A program made the translations under genes and the position numbers. This document shows, one piece after another, positions 1 to 11,100 of a stretch of DNA of 64,000 nucleotides. This DNA is from Paragordius varius. Taxonomy: Eukaryota; Nematomorpha. How positions within the stretch are numbered: position 1 is the stretch's first letter; each line of letters begins with the position of its first letter. A model generated the notes under the pieces. That model did not search any database. It saw only the letters and a program-made list of their open reading frames with translations, and was not told the origin of the DNA. The DNA lies in the NCBI GenBank assembly GCA_964247055.1, contig OZ176050.1, positions 186,001 through 250,000 of the forward strand, given 5' to 3'.

Positions 1-1906
1 TAAAAATAAAAATGGCTACCTAAAATCCAAATTTGATCAGGTGATGTCACTATAATTTTTTTGGGTAGCCCTATGGTAGTTCCATCATCACCCCAAATAT
101 TTTCGAGATCGGAGTATAAATGTAATTTTTATGAATTTTTTAAATATTTAAAAAATTTATTTTATACGATTTTAAAAATAAAAATGGCTACCTAAAATCC
201 AAATTTGATCAGGTGATGTGACCATAATTTTTTTTGGGTAGCCCTATGGTAGTTCCATCATCACCCCAAATATTTTGGGGATCGGACTATAAATGTAATT
301 TTTAGGAATTTTTTAAATATTTAAAAAATTTATTTTATACGATTTTAAAAATAAAAATGGCTACCTAAAATCCAAATTTGATCAGGTGATGTCACTATAA
401 TTTTTTTGGGTAGCCCTATGGTAGTTCCATCATCACCCCAAATATTTTCGAGATCGGACTATAAATGTAATTTTTATGAATTTTTTAAATATTTAAAAAA
501 TTTATTTTATACGATTTTAAAAATAAAAATGGCTACCTAAAATCCAAATTTGATCAGGTGATGTCACCATAATTTTTTTTGGGTAGCCCTATGGTATCCA
601 TCATCACCCCAAATATTTTTGAGATCGGACTTTAAATGTAATTTTTTTGAATTTTTTAAATATTTAAAAAATTTATTTTATACGATTTTAAAAATAAAAA
701 TGGCTACCTAAAATCCAAATTTGATCAGGTGATGTCGCCATAATTTTTTTTGGGTAGCCCTATGGTAGTTCCATCATATCCCCAAATATTTTTGAGATCG
801 GACTTTAAATGTAATTTTTTTGAATTTTTTAAATATTTAAAAAATTTATTTTATACGATTTTAAAAATAAAAATGGCTACCTAAAATCCATATTTGATCA
901 GGTGATGTCGCCATAATTTTTTTAGGTAGGCCTATGATAGTTCCATCATCACCCTAAATATTGTCGAGATCGGACTATAAATGTAATTTTTATGAATTTT
1001 TTAAATATTGAAAAAATTTATTTTATACGATATTAAAAATAAAAATGGCTACCTAAAATCTAAATTTGATCAGGTGATGTCACCATAATTTTTTTTGGGT
1101 AGCCCTATGGTAATTCCATCATCACCCGAAATATTTCCGAGATCGGAGTATAAATGTAATTTCTATGAATTTTTTAAATATTTAAAAAATTTATTTTATA
1201 CGATTTTAAAAATAAAAATGGCTACCTAAAATCCAAATTTGATCAGGTGATGTCACTATAATTTTTTTGGGTAGCCCTATGGTAGTTCCATCATCACCCC
1301 AAATATTTTGGGGATCGGACTATAAATGTAATTTTTAGGAATTTTTTAAATATTTAAAAAATTTATTTTATACGATTTTAAAAATAAAAATGGCTACCTA
1401 AAATCCAAATTTGATCAGGTGATGTCACTATAATTTTTTTGGGTAGCCCTATGGTAGTTCCATCATCACCCCAAATATTTTCGAGATCGGAGTATAAATG
1501 TAATTTTTAGGAATTTTTTATATATTTAAAAAATTTATTTTATACGATTTTAAAAATAAAAATGGCTACCTAAAATCCAAATTTGATCAGGTGATGTCAC
1601 TATAATTTTTTTGGGTAGCCCTATGGTAGTTCCATCATCACCCCAAATATTTTCGAGATCGGAGTATAAATGTAATTTTTATGAATTTTTTAAATATTTA
1701 AAAAATTTATTTTATACGATTTTAAAAATAAAAATGGCTACCTAAAATCCAAATTTGATCAGCTGATGTTACCATAATTTTTTTTGGGTAGCCCTATGGT
1801 AGTTCCATCATCACCCCAAATATTTTCGAGATCGGAGTATAAATGTAATTTTTATGAATTTTTTAAATATTTAAAAAATTTATTTTATACGATTGTAAAA
1901 ATAAAA
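1..1906 (+). repeat. Mixed-variant monomers at the left edge
   Basis: The window opens in the last 11 bp of a monomer, followed by eleven monomers with no clear multi-monomer period. They mix CGAG, GGGG and tttttGAG classes. The monomer near 873-1044 is the most divergent of this stretch: it has CCATATTTGATC, a TAGGTAGGCC block, TATGATAG, a disrupted AAATATTGAAA palindrome and ACGATATTAAA. The next copy also has several private changes (AATCTAAATT, TAATTCC, CACCCGAAAT, TTTCCGAG). Confidence 0.85.
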
Positions 1907-2080
1907 ATGGCTACCTAAAATCCAAATTTGATCAGGTTATGTCGCCATAATTTTTTTTCTGAGCCCTATGGTAGTTCCATCATCACCCCAAATATTGTCG
2001 AGATCGGAGTATAAATGTAGTTTTTTTGAATTTTTTTAATATTTAAAAAATTTATTTTATACGATTTTAAAAATAAAAAT

Positions 2081-2138
2081 GGCTACCTAAAATCCAAATT
2101 TGATCAGGTGATGTCACCATAATTTTTTTTGGGTAGCC
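2081..2138. repeat. Inverted repeat GGCTACC ... GGTAGCC enclosing the first third of the monomer
   Basis: GGCTACC at 2081-2087 and GGTAGCC at 2132-2138 are exact reverse complements 44 bp apart. Pairing extends to GGCTACCTAAAA with TTTTGGGTAGCC, where the only non-Watson-Crick position is a T opposite G. A transcript could therefore form a 12-bp stem with one G-U pair. The enclosed loop holds the smaller GGTGATGTCACC dyad. The GCGTAG and GGGCAG classes weaken the right arm, and six monomers have lost the left arm altogether. Confidence 0.8.
2107..2118. repeat. Imperfect dyad GGTGA-TG-TCACC
   Basis: Five-base arms flank TG. One C-to-T change separates this from the perfect palindrome GGTGACGTCACC, which contains the CRE/ATF-type octamer TGACGTCA. 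I did not see any copy with the intact CG core. Variants in the right arm across the array are mainly CGCC, CACT, CGTC, CATC and CATT, all C-to-T or A-to-G changes. Rare GACC (near 9520 and 12781) and GGCC (near 52680, 53541 and 56473) forms break the pairing. The site may be ancestral structure or chance; no binding protein can be inferred. Confidence 0.6.
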
Positions 2139-2182
2139 CTATGGTAGTTCCATCATCACCCCAAATATTTTCGAGATCGGAG

Positions 2183-2188
2183 TATAAA
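2183..2188 (+). promoter_or_regulatory. TATA-like motif TATAAA, present in most monomers
   Basis: Most monomers contain GAGTATAAATG or GACTATAAATG. This is a good match to a TATA element, and AATAAA occurs about 60 bp downstream. In such A+T-rich DNA both matches are expected by chance, and no initiator or reading frame follows. The tttttGAGatcggacTTTaaatg class has lost TATAAA. I list it only as a candidate start site for satellite RNA, with low confidence. Confidence 0.2.
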
Positions 2189-2201
2189 TGTAATTTTTAT
2201 G

Positions 2202-2225
2202 AATTTTTTAAATATTTAAAAAATT
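2202..2225. repeat. Perfect 24-bp A+T palindrome in the monomer tail
   Basis: The half-site AATTTTTTAAAT is followed immediately by its exact reverse complement, giving a 24-bp palindrome with no spacer. It is present in most monomers (for example 134-157 in the first). A few variant classes break it by one change: the GAAG class, the AAAAATATT class, and the trimer class with seven T and AATATT. Such dyads can extrude as cruciforms under negative supercoiling. Short dyad symmetries are known to be enriched in centromeric satellites lacking a CENP-B box. Whether this one is extruded or bound by a protein cannot be told from the sequence. Confidence 0.93.
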
Positions 2226-3287
2226 TATTTTATACGATTTTAAAAATAAAAATGGCTACCTAAAATCCAAATTTGATCAGGTGATGTCACCATATTTTTT
2301 TTTGGGTAGCCCTATGGTAGTTCCATCATCACCCCAAATATTGTCGAGATCGGAGTATAAATGTAATTTTTATGAATTTTTTAAATATTTAAAAAATTTA
2401 TTTTATACGATTGTAAAAATAAAAATGGCTACCTAAAATCCAAATCTGATCAGGTTATGTCGCCATAATTTTTTTTCTGAGCCCTATGGTAGTTCCATCA
2501 TCACCCCAAATATTGTCGAGATCGGAGTATAAATGTAGTTTTTTTGAATTTTTTTAATATTTAAAAAATTTATTTTATACGATTTTAAAAATAAAAATGG
2601 CTACCTAAAATCCAAATTTGATCAGGTGATGTCACCATAATTTTTTTTGGGTAGCCCTATGGTAGTTCCATCATCACCCCAAATATTTTCGAGATCGGAG
2701 TATAAATGTAATTTTTATGAATTTTTTAAATATTTAAAAAATTTATTTTATACGATTTTAAAAATAAAAATGGCTACCTAAAATCCAAATTTGATCAGGT
2801 GATGTCACCATATTTTTTTTTGGGTAGCCCTATGGTAGTTCCATCATCACCCCAAATATTGTCGAGATCGGAGTATAAATGTAATTTTTATGAATTTTTT
2901 AAATATTTAAAAAATTTATTTTATACGATTGTAAAAATAAAAATGGCTACCTAAAATCCAAATTTGATCAGGTTATGTCGCCATAATTTTTTTTCTGAGC
3001 CCTATGGTAGTTCCATCATCACCCCAAATATTGTCGAGATCGGAGTATAAATGTAGTTTTTTTGAATTTTTTTAATATTTAAAAAATTTATTTTATACGA
3101 TTTTAAAAATAAAAATGGCTACCTAAAATCCAAATTTGATCAGGTGATGTCACCATAATTTTTTTTGGGTAGCCCTATGGTAGTTCCATCATCACCCCAA
3201 ATATTTTCGAGATCGGAGTATAAATGTAATTTTTATGAATTTTTTAAATATTTAAAAAATTTATTTTATACGATTTTAAAAATAAAA

Positions 3288-5186
3288 ATGGCTACCTAAA
3301 ATCCAAATTTGATCAGGTGATGTCACCATATTTTTTTTTGGGTAGCCCTATGGTAGTTCCATCATCACCGCAAATATTGTCGAGATCGGAGTATAAATGT
3401 AATTTTTTTGAATTTTAATATTTAAAAAATTTATTTTATACGATTTTAAAAATAAAAATGGCTACCTAAAATCCAAATTTGATCAGGTGATGTCGCCATA
3501 ATTTTTTTTGGGTAGCCCTATGGTAGTTCCATCATAACCCCAAATATTTTTGAGATCGGACTTTAAATGTAATTTTTTTTAATTTTTTAAATATTTAAAA
3601 AATTTATTTTATACGATTTTAAAAATAAAAATGGCTACCTAAAATCCAAATTTGATCAGGTGATGTCGCCATAATTTTTTTTGGGTAGCCCTATGGTAGT
3701 TCCATCATATCCCCAAATATTTTTGAGATCGGACTTTAAATGTAATTTTTTTGAATTTTTTAAATATTTAAAAAATTTATTTTATACGATTTTAAAAATA
3801 AAAATGGCTACCTAAAATCCAAATTTGATCAGGTGATGTCACCATAATTTTTTTTGGGTAGCCCTATGGTAGTTCCATCATCACCCCAAATATTTTGGGG
3901 ATCGGACTATAAATGTAATTTTTATGAATTTTTTAAATATTTAAAAAATTTATTTTATACGATTTTAAAAATAAAAATGGCTATCTAAAATCCAAATTTG
4001 ATCAGGTGATGTCACTATAATTTTTTTGGGTAGCCCTATGGTAGTTCCATCATCACCCCAAATATTTTGGGGATCGGAATATAAATGTAATTTTTATGAA
4101 TTTTTTAAATATTTAAAAAATTTATTTTATACGATTTTAAAAATAAAAATGGCTACCTAAAATCCAAATTTGATCAGGTGATGTCACCATAATTTTTTTT
4201 GGGTAGCCCTATGGCAGTTCCATCATCACCCCAAATATTTTCGAGATCGGAGTATAAATGTAATTTTTATGAATTTTTTAAATATTTAAAAAATTTATTT
4301 TATACGATTTTAAAAATAAAAATGGCTACCTAAAATCCAAATTTGATCAGGTGATGTCACCATAATTTTTTTTGGGTAGCCCTATGTTAGTTCCATCATC
4401 ACCCCAAATATTTTCGAGATCGGAGTATAAATGTAATTTTTATGAATTTTTTAAATATTTAAAAAATTTATTTTATACGATTTTAAAAATAAAAATGGCT
4501 ACCTAAAATCCAAATTTGATCAGGTGATGTCGCCATAATTTTTTTTGGGTAGCCCTATGGTAGTTCCATCATAACCCCAAATATTTTTGAGATCGGACTT
4601 TAAATGTAATTTTTTTGAATTTTTTAAATATTTAAAAAATTTATTTTATACGATTTTAAAAATAAAAATGGCTACCTAAAATCCAAATTTGATCAGGTGA
4701 TGTCGCCATAATTTTTTTTGGGTAGCCCTATGGTAGTTCCATCATATCCCCAAATATTTTTGAGATCGGACTTTAAATGTAATTTTTTTGAATTTTTTAA
4801 ATATTTAAAAAATTTATTTTAAACGATTTTAAAAATAAAAATGGCTACCTAAAATCCAAATTTGATCAGGTGATGTCGCCATAATTTTTTTTGGGTAGCC
4901 CTATGGTAGTTCCATCATATCCCCAAATATTTTTGAGATCGGACTTTAAATGTAATTTTTTTGAATTTTTTAAATATTTAAAAAATTTATTTTATACGAT
5001 TTTAAAAATATAAATGGGTACCTAAAATCCAAATTTGATCAGGTGATGTCACCATAATTTTTTTTGGGTAGCCCTATGGTAGTTCCATTATCACCTCAAA
5101 TATTTTCGAGATCGGAGTATAAATGTAATTTTTATGAATTTTTTAAATATTTAAAAAATTTATTTTATACGATTTTAAAAATAAAA
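3288..5186 (+). repeat. 11-mer higher-order repeat, copy 1 (1,899 bp)
   Basis: Eleven monomers begin with the CACCGCAAATATTGTCGAG type (marker at 3370) and end with a monomer marked by ATGGGTACC (5014) and TTATCACCTC. The same ordered set of variants recurs 1,899 bp downstream. The unit includes CATAACCCC and CATATCCCC monomers of the tttttGAGatcggacTTTaaatg class, GGGG monomers, and copies with ATGGCAG and ATGTTAG. A private AAACGATTTT change near 4820 separates it from copy 2. Confidence 0.93.
3884..3900. repeat. Inverted repeat CCCCAAATATTTTGGGG of the GGGG monomer class
   Basis: Arms CCCCAAA and TTTGGGG flank TAT. The commoner CGAG class (CCCCAAATATTTTCGAG) lacks the right arm. A further class reads CCCCGAATACTTTGGGG and keeps the stem with one G-T pair. 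The GGGG state travels with GATCGGAC downstream and the CGAG state with GATCGGAG, so these positions mark two main monomer lineages. Confidence 0.88.
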
Positions 5187-7080
5187 ATGGCTACCTAAAA
5201 TCCAAATTTGATCAGGTGATGTCACCATATTTTTTTTTGGGTAGCCCTATGGTAGTTCCATCATCACCGCAAATATTGTCGAGATCGGAGTATAAATGTA
5301 ATTTTTTTGAATTTTAATATTTAAAAAATTTATTTTATACGATTTTAAAAATAAAAATGGCTACCTAAAATCCAAATTTGATCAGGTGATGTCGCCATAA
5401 TTTTTTTTGGGTAGCCCTATGGTAGTTCCATCATAACCCCAAATATTTTTGAGATCGGACTTTAAATGTAATTTTTTTTAATTTTTTAAATATTTAAAAA
5501 ATTTATTTTATACGATTTTAAAAATAAAAATGGCTACCTAAAATCCAAATTTGATCAGGTGATGTCGCCATAATTTTTTTTGGGTAGCCCTATGGTAGTT
5601 CCATCATATCCCCAAATATTTTTGAGATCGGACTTTAAATGTAATTTTTTTGAATTTTTTAAATATTTAAAAAATTTATTTTATACGATTTTAAAAATAA
5701 AAATGGCTACCTAAAATCCAAATTTGATCAGGTGATGTCACCATAATTTTTTTTGGGTAGCCCTATGGTAGTTCCATCATCACCCCAATTGGGGATCGGA
5801 CTATAAATGTAATTTTTATGAATTTTTTAAATATTTAAAAAATTTATTTTATACGATTTTAAAAATAAAAATGGCTATCTAAAATCCAAATTTGATCAGG
5901 TGATGTCACTATAATTTTTTTGGGTAGCCCTATGGTAGTTCCATCATCACCCCAAATATTTTGGGGATCGGAATATAAATGTAATTTTTATGAATTTTTT
6001 AAATATTTAAAAAATTTATTTTATACGATTTTAAAAATAAAAATGGCTACCTAAAATCCAAATTTGATCAGGTGATGTCACCATAATTTTTTTTGGGTAG
6101 CCCTATGGCAGTTCCATCATCACCCCAAATATTTTCGAGATCGGAGTATAAATGTAATTTTTATGAATTTTTTAAATATTTAAAAAATTTATTTTATACG
6201 ATTTTAAAAATAAAAATGGCTACCTAAAATCCAAATTTGATCAGGTGATGTCACCATAATTTTTTTTGGGTAGCCCTATGTTAGTTCCATCATCACCCCA
6301 AATATTTTCGAGATCGGAGTATAAATGTAATTTTTATGAATTTTTTAAATATTTAAAAAATTTATTTTATACGATTTTAAAAATAAAAATGGCTACCTAA
6401 AATCCAAATTTGATCAGGTGATGTCGCCATAATTTTTTTTGGGTAGCCCTATGGTAGTTCCATCATAACCCCAAATATTTTTGAGATCGGACTTTAAATG
6501 TAATTTTTTTAAATTTTTTAAATATTTAAAAAATTTATTTTATACGATTTTAAAAATAAAAATGGCTACCTAAAATCCAAATTTGATCAGGTGATGTCGC
6601 CATAATTTTTTTTGGGTAGCCCTATGGTAGTTCCATCATATCCCCAAATATTTTTGAGATCGGACTTTAAATGTAATTTTTTTGAATTTTTTAAATATTT
6701 AAAAAATTTATTTTATACGATTTTAAAAATAAAAATGGCTACCTAAAATCCAAATTTGATCAGGTGATGTCGCCATAATTTTTTTTGGGTAGCCCTATGG
6801 TAGTTCCATCATATCCCCAAATATTTTTGAGATCGGACTTTAAATGTAATTTTTTTGAATTTTTTAAATATTTAAAAAATTTATTTTATACGATTTTAAA
6901 AATATAAATGGGTACCTAAAATCCAAATTTGATCAGGTGATGTCACCATAATTTTTTTTGGGTAGCCCTATGGTAGTTCCATTATCACCTCAAATATTTT
7001 CGAGATCGGAGTATAAATGTAATTTTTATGAATTTTTTAAATATTTAAAAAATTTATTTTATACGATTTTAAAAATAAAA
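5187..7080 (+). repeat. 11-mer higher-order repeat, copy 2 (1,894 bp)
   Basis: Tandem copy of 3288-5186. Markers keep a 1,899-bp offset up to ~5780 and 1,894 bp after it, the difference being a single 5-bp deletion at 5783-5794. The ATGGGTACC/TTATCACCTC monomer again closes the unit (6908-7080). The change to TTTTTTTAAATT near 6506 is private to this copy. The close match implies a recent duplication. Confidence 0.93.
5783..5794. repeat. Perfect palindrome CCCCAATTGGGG formed by a 5-bp deletion
   Basis: In the matching monomer of copy 1 (3884-3900) the sequence is CCCCAAATATTTTGGGG, with 7-bp arms CCCCAAA/TTTGGGG around TAT. Here five bases are missing from the middle, leaving a perfect 12-bp palindrome. 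Loss of the tip of an inverted repeat fits replication slippage or processing at a hairpin; that mechanism is inferred. Confidence 0.9.
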
Positions 7081-8116
7081 ATGGCTACCTAAAATCCAAA
7101 TTTAATCAGGTGATCTCGCCATAATTTTTTTTGGGTAGCCCTATGGTAGTTCCATCATATCCCCAAATATTTTTGAGATCGGACTTTAAATGTAATTTTT
7201 TTGAATTTTTTAAATATTTAAAAAATTTATTTTATACGATTTTAAAAATATAAATGGCTACCTAAAATCCAAATTTGATCAGGTGATGTCACCATAATTT
7301 TTTTTGGGTAGCCCTAGGTTGTTCCATTATCACCTCAAATATTTTCGAGATCGGAGTATAAATGTAATTTTTATGAATTTTTTAAATATTTAAAAAATTT
7401 ATTTTATACGATTTTAAAAATAAAAATGGCTACCTAAAATCCAAATTTGATCAGGTGATGTCACCATAATTTTTTTTGGGTAGCCCTATGGTAGTTCCAT
7501 CATCACCCCAAATATTTTCGAGATCGGAGTATAAATGTAATTTTTATGAATTTTTTAAATATTTAAAAAATTTATTTTATACGATTTTAAAAATAAAAAT
7601 GGCTACCTAAAATCCAAATTTGATCAGGTGATGTCACCATAATTTTTTTTGGGTAGCCCTATGTTAGTTCCATCATCACCCCAAATATTTTCGAGATCGG
7701 AGTATAAATGTAATTTTTATGAATTTTTTAAATATTTAAAAAATTTATTTTATACGATTTTAAAAATAAAAATGGCTACCTAAAATCCAAATTTGATCAG
7801 GTGATGTCACCATAATTTTTTTGGGGTAGCCCTATGGTAGTTCCATCATCACCCCAAATATTTTCGAGATCGGAGTATAAATGTAATTTTTATGAATTTT
7901 TTAAATATTTAAAAAATTTATTTTATACGATTTTAAAAATAAAAATGGCTACCTAAAATCCAAATTTGATCAGGTGATGTCACCATAATTTTTTTGGGTA
8001 GCCCTATGGTAGTTCCATCATCACCCCAAATATTTTCGAGATCGGAGTATAAATGTAATTTTTATGAATTTTTTAAATATTTAAAAAATTTATTTTATAC
8101 GATTTTAAAAATAAAA
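7081..8116 (+). repeat. Remnant dimer and linker monomers between the 11-mer and 19-mer arrays
   Basis: The first two monomers repeat the last two types of the 11-mer: a tttttGAG/CATATCCCC monomer with TTTAATCAGGTGATCTCGCC, then a TTATCACCTC monomer with CCCTAGGTTG. This suggests a further partial exchange. The following four are CGAG monomers, one with ATGTTAG and one with TTTGGGGTAGCC. Nothing but satellite is present. Confidence 0.8.
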
Positions 8117-11100
8117 ATGGCTACCTAAAATCCAAATTTGATCAGGTGATGTCGCCATAATTTTTTTTGGGTAGCCCTATGGTAGTTCCATCATCACCCC
8201 AAATATTTTCGAGATCGGAATATAAATGTAATTTTTATGAATTTTTTAAATATTTAAAAAATTTATTTTATACGATTTTAAAAATAAAAATGGCTACCTA
8301 AAATCCAAATTTGATCAGGTGATGTCGCCAAAATTTTTTTTGGGTAGCCCTATAGTAGTTCCATCATCACCCCAAATATTGTCGAGATCGGAGTATAAAT
8401 GTAATTTTTATGAATTTTTTAAATATTTAAAAAATTTATTTTATACGATTTTAAAAATAAAAATGGCTACCTAAAATCCAAATTTGATCAGGTGATGTCG
8501 CCATAATTTTTTTTGGGTAGCCCTATAGTAGTTCCATCATCACCCCAAATATTTTGGAGGATCTGACTATAAATGTAATTTTTATGAATTTTTTAAATAT
8601 TAAAAAAATTTATTTTATACGATTTTAAAAATAAAAATGGCTACCTAAAATCCAAATTTGATCAGGTGATGTCACTATTTTGGGTAGCCCTATGGTAGTT
8701 CCATCATCACCCCAAATATTTTCGAGATCGGAGTATAAATGTAATTTTTATGAATTTTTAAATATTTAAAAAATTTATTTTATACGATTTTAAAAATAAA
8801 AATGGCTACCTAAAATCCAAATTTGATCAGGTGATTTCACCATAATTTTTTTTACGTAGCCCTATGGTAGTTCCATCATCACCCCAAATACTTTGGGGAT
8901 CGGACTATAAATGTAATTTTTATAAATTTTTTAAATATTTAAAAAATTTATTTTATACGATTTTAAAAATAAAAATGGCTACCTAAAATCCAAATTTGAT
9001 CAGGTAATGTCACCATAATTTTTTTTGGGTAGCCTTATGGTAGTTCCATCATCACCCCAAATATTTTCGAGATCGGAGTATAAATGTAATTTTTATGAAT
9101 TTTTTAAATATTAAAAAAATTTATTTTATACGATTTTAAAAATAAAAATGGCTACCTAAAATCCAAATTTGATCAGGTGATGTCACTATTTTGGGTAGCC
9201 CTATGGTAGTTCCATCATCACCCCAAATATTTTCGAGATCGGAGTATAAATGTAATTTTTATGAATTTTTTAAATATTTAAAAAATTTATTTTATACGAT
9301 TTTAAAAATAAAAATGGCTACCTAAAATCCAAATTTGATCAGGTGATGTCACCATAATTTTTTGGTAGCCCTATGGTAGTTCCATCATCACCCCAAATAT
9401 TTTCGAGATCGGAGTATAAATGTAATTTTTATGAATTTTTTAAATATTTAAAAAATTTATTTTATACGATTTTAAAAATAAAAATGGCTACCTAAAATCC
9501 AAATTTGATCAGGTGATGTGACCATAATTTTTTTTGGGTAGCCCTATGGTAGTTCCATCATAACCCTAAATATTTTTGAGATCGGACTTTAAATGTAATT
9601 TTTTTGAATTTTTTAAATATTTAAAAAATTTATTTTATACGATTTTAAAAATAAAAATGGCTACCTAAAATCCAAATTTGATCAGGTGATGTCACTATAA
9701 TTTTTTTTGGGTAGCCCTATGGTAGTTCCATCATCACCCCAATATTTTCGAGATCGGAGTATAAATGTAATTTTTATGAATTTTTTAAATATTTAAAAAA
9801 TTTATTTTATACGATTTTAAAAATAAAAATGGCTACCTAAAATCCAAATTTGATCAGGTGATGTCACCATAATTTTTTGGTAGCCCTATGGTAGTTCCAT
9901 CATCACCCCAAATATTTTCGAGATCGGAGTATAAATGTAATTTTTATGAATTTTTTAAATATTTAAAAAATTTATTTTATACGATTTTAAAAATAAAAAT
10001 GGCTACCTAAAATCCAAATTTGATAAGGTGATGTCGCCATAATTTTTTTTGGTAGCCCTATGGTAGTTCCATCATAACCCTAAATATTTTTGAGATCGGA
10101 CTTTAAATGTAATTTTTTTGAATTTTTTAAATATTTAAAAAATTTATTTTATACGATTTTAAAAATAAAAATGGCTACCTAAAATCCAAATTTGATCAGG
10201 TGATGTCACTATAATTTTTTTTGGGTAGCCCTATGGTAGATCCATCATCACCCCAATATTTTCGAGATCGGAGTATAAATGTAATTTTTATTAATTTTTT
10301 AAATATTTAAAAAATTTATTTTATACGATTTTTAAAATAAAAATGGCTACCTAAAATCCAAATTTGATCAGGTGATGTCACTATAATTTTTTTGGGTAGC
10401 CCTATGGTAGTTCCATCATCACCCCAAATATTTTCGAGATCGGAGTATAAATGTAATTTTTATGAATTTTTTAAATATTTAAAAAATTTATTTTATACGA
10501 TTTTAAAAATAAAAATGGCTACCTAAAATCCAAATTTGATCAGGTGATGTCGCCATAATTTTTTTTGGGTAGCCCGATGGTAGTTCCATCATCACCCCGA
10601 ATACTTTGGGGATCGGACTATAAATGTAATTTTTATGAATTTTTTAAATATTTAAAAAATTTATTTTATACGATTTTAAAAATAAAAATGGCTACCTAAA
10701 ATCCAAATTTGATCAGGTGATGTCACCATAATTTTTTTTGGGTAGCCCTATGGTAGTTCCATCATCACCCCAAATATTTTCGAGATCGGAGTATAAATGT
10801 AATTTTTATGAATTTTTTAAATATTTAAAAAATTTATTTTATACGATTTTAAAAATAAAAATGGCTACCTAAAATCCAAATTTGATCAGGTGATGTCACC
10901 ATATTTTTTTTGGGTAGCCCTATGTTAGTTCCATCATCACCCCAAATATTTTCGAGATCGGAGTATAAATGTAATTTTTATGAATTTTTTAAATATTTAA
11001 AAAATTTATTTTATACGATTTTAAAAATAAAAATGGCTACCTAAAATCCAAATTTGATCAGGTGATGTCACCATAATTTTTTTGGGTAGCCCTATGTTAG

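Larger units (their letters stand above)
2079..2251 (+). repeat. Representative consensus-like monomer (173 bp)
   Basis: This copy carries the commonest state at nearly every variable position, so it serves as the type monomer. Phase was set arbitrarily at ATGGCTACC. In order it holds GGCTACC (2081-2087), the dyad GGTGATGTCACC (2107-2118), an 8-T tract, GGTAGCC (2132-2138), the pyrimidine-rich CCATCATCACCCC, the class-diagnostic TTTTCGAGATCGGAG, TATAAA (2183-2188), a 24-bp palindrome (2202-2225) and AATAAA (2245-2250). The first ~105 bp has about 40% G+C. The remaining ~68 bp has only four G or C bases. Monomers with CACTATAA carry a 7-T tract and are 172 bp; those with CACCATAA usually have 8 T and are 173 bp. 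Confidence 0.95.
1907..3457 (+). repeat. Trimer higher-order repeat, three tandem copies (518 bp unit)
   Basis: Three units start at 1907, 2425 and 2943. The first monomer of each carries GGTTATGTCGCC, TTTTCTGAGCC in place of GGGTAGCC, TTGTCGAG and GTAGTTTTTTTGAA. The second is consensus-like. The third has CACCATATTTT. The ACGATTGTAAAA junction before each unit (1891, 2409, 2927) also repeats at 518 bp. The last unit is 3 bp shorter through a deletion in its palindrome, and its third monomer is at the same time the first monomer of the following 11-mer. Near-identity between units indicates recent local amplification. Confidence 0.93.

Noticed and set aside
12-23. ATGGCTACC in every monomer, preceded by A-rich sequence like a start context
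   Set aside because: The frame stops after three codons (ATG GCT ACC TAA) in nearly every copy.
2168-2190. CENP-B box around TTTTCGAGATCGGAG
   Set aside because: Only TTCG matches. The required A and CGGG positions of the canonical box do not, and I saw no better match elsewhere in the monomer.
2183-2250. TATAAA plus AATAAA as a minimal transcription unit in each monomer
   Set aside because: Both are expected by chance in DNA this rich in A+T. No other promoter element or conserved frame supports it. Kept only as a low-confidence regulatory entry.
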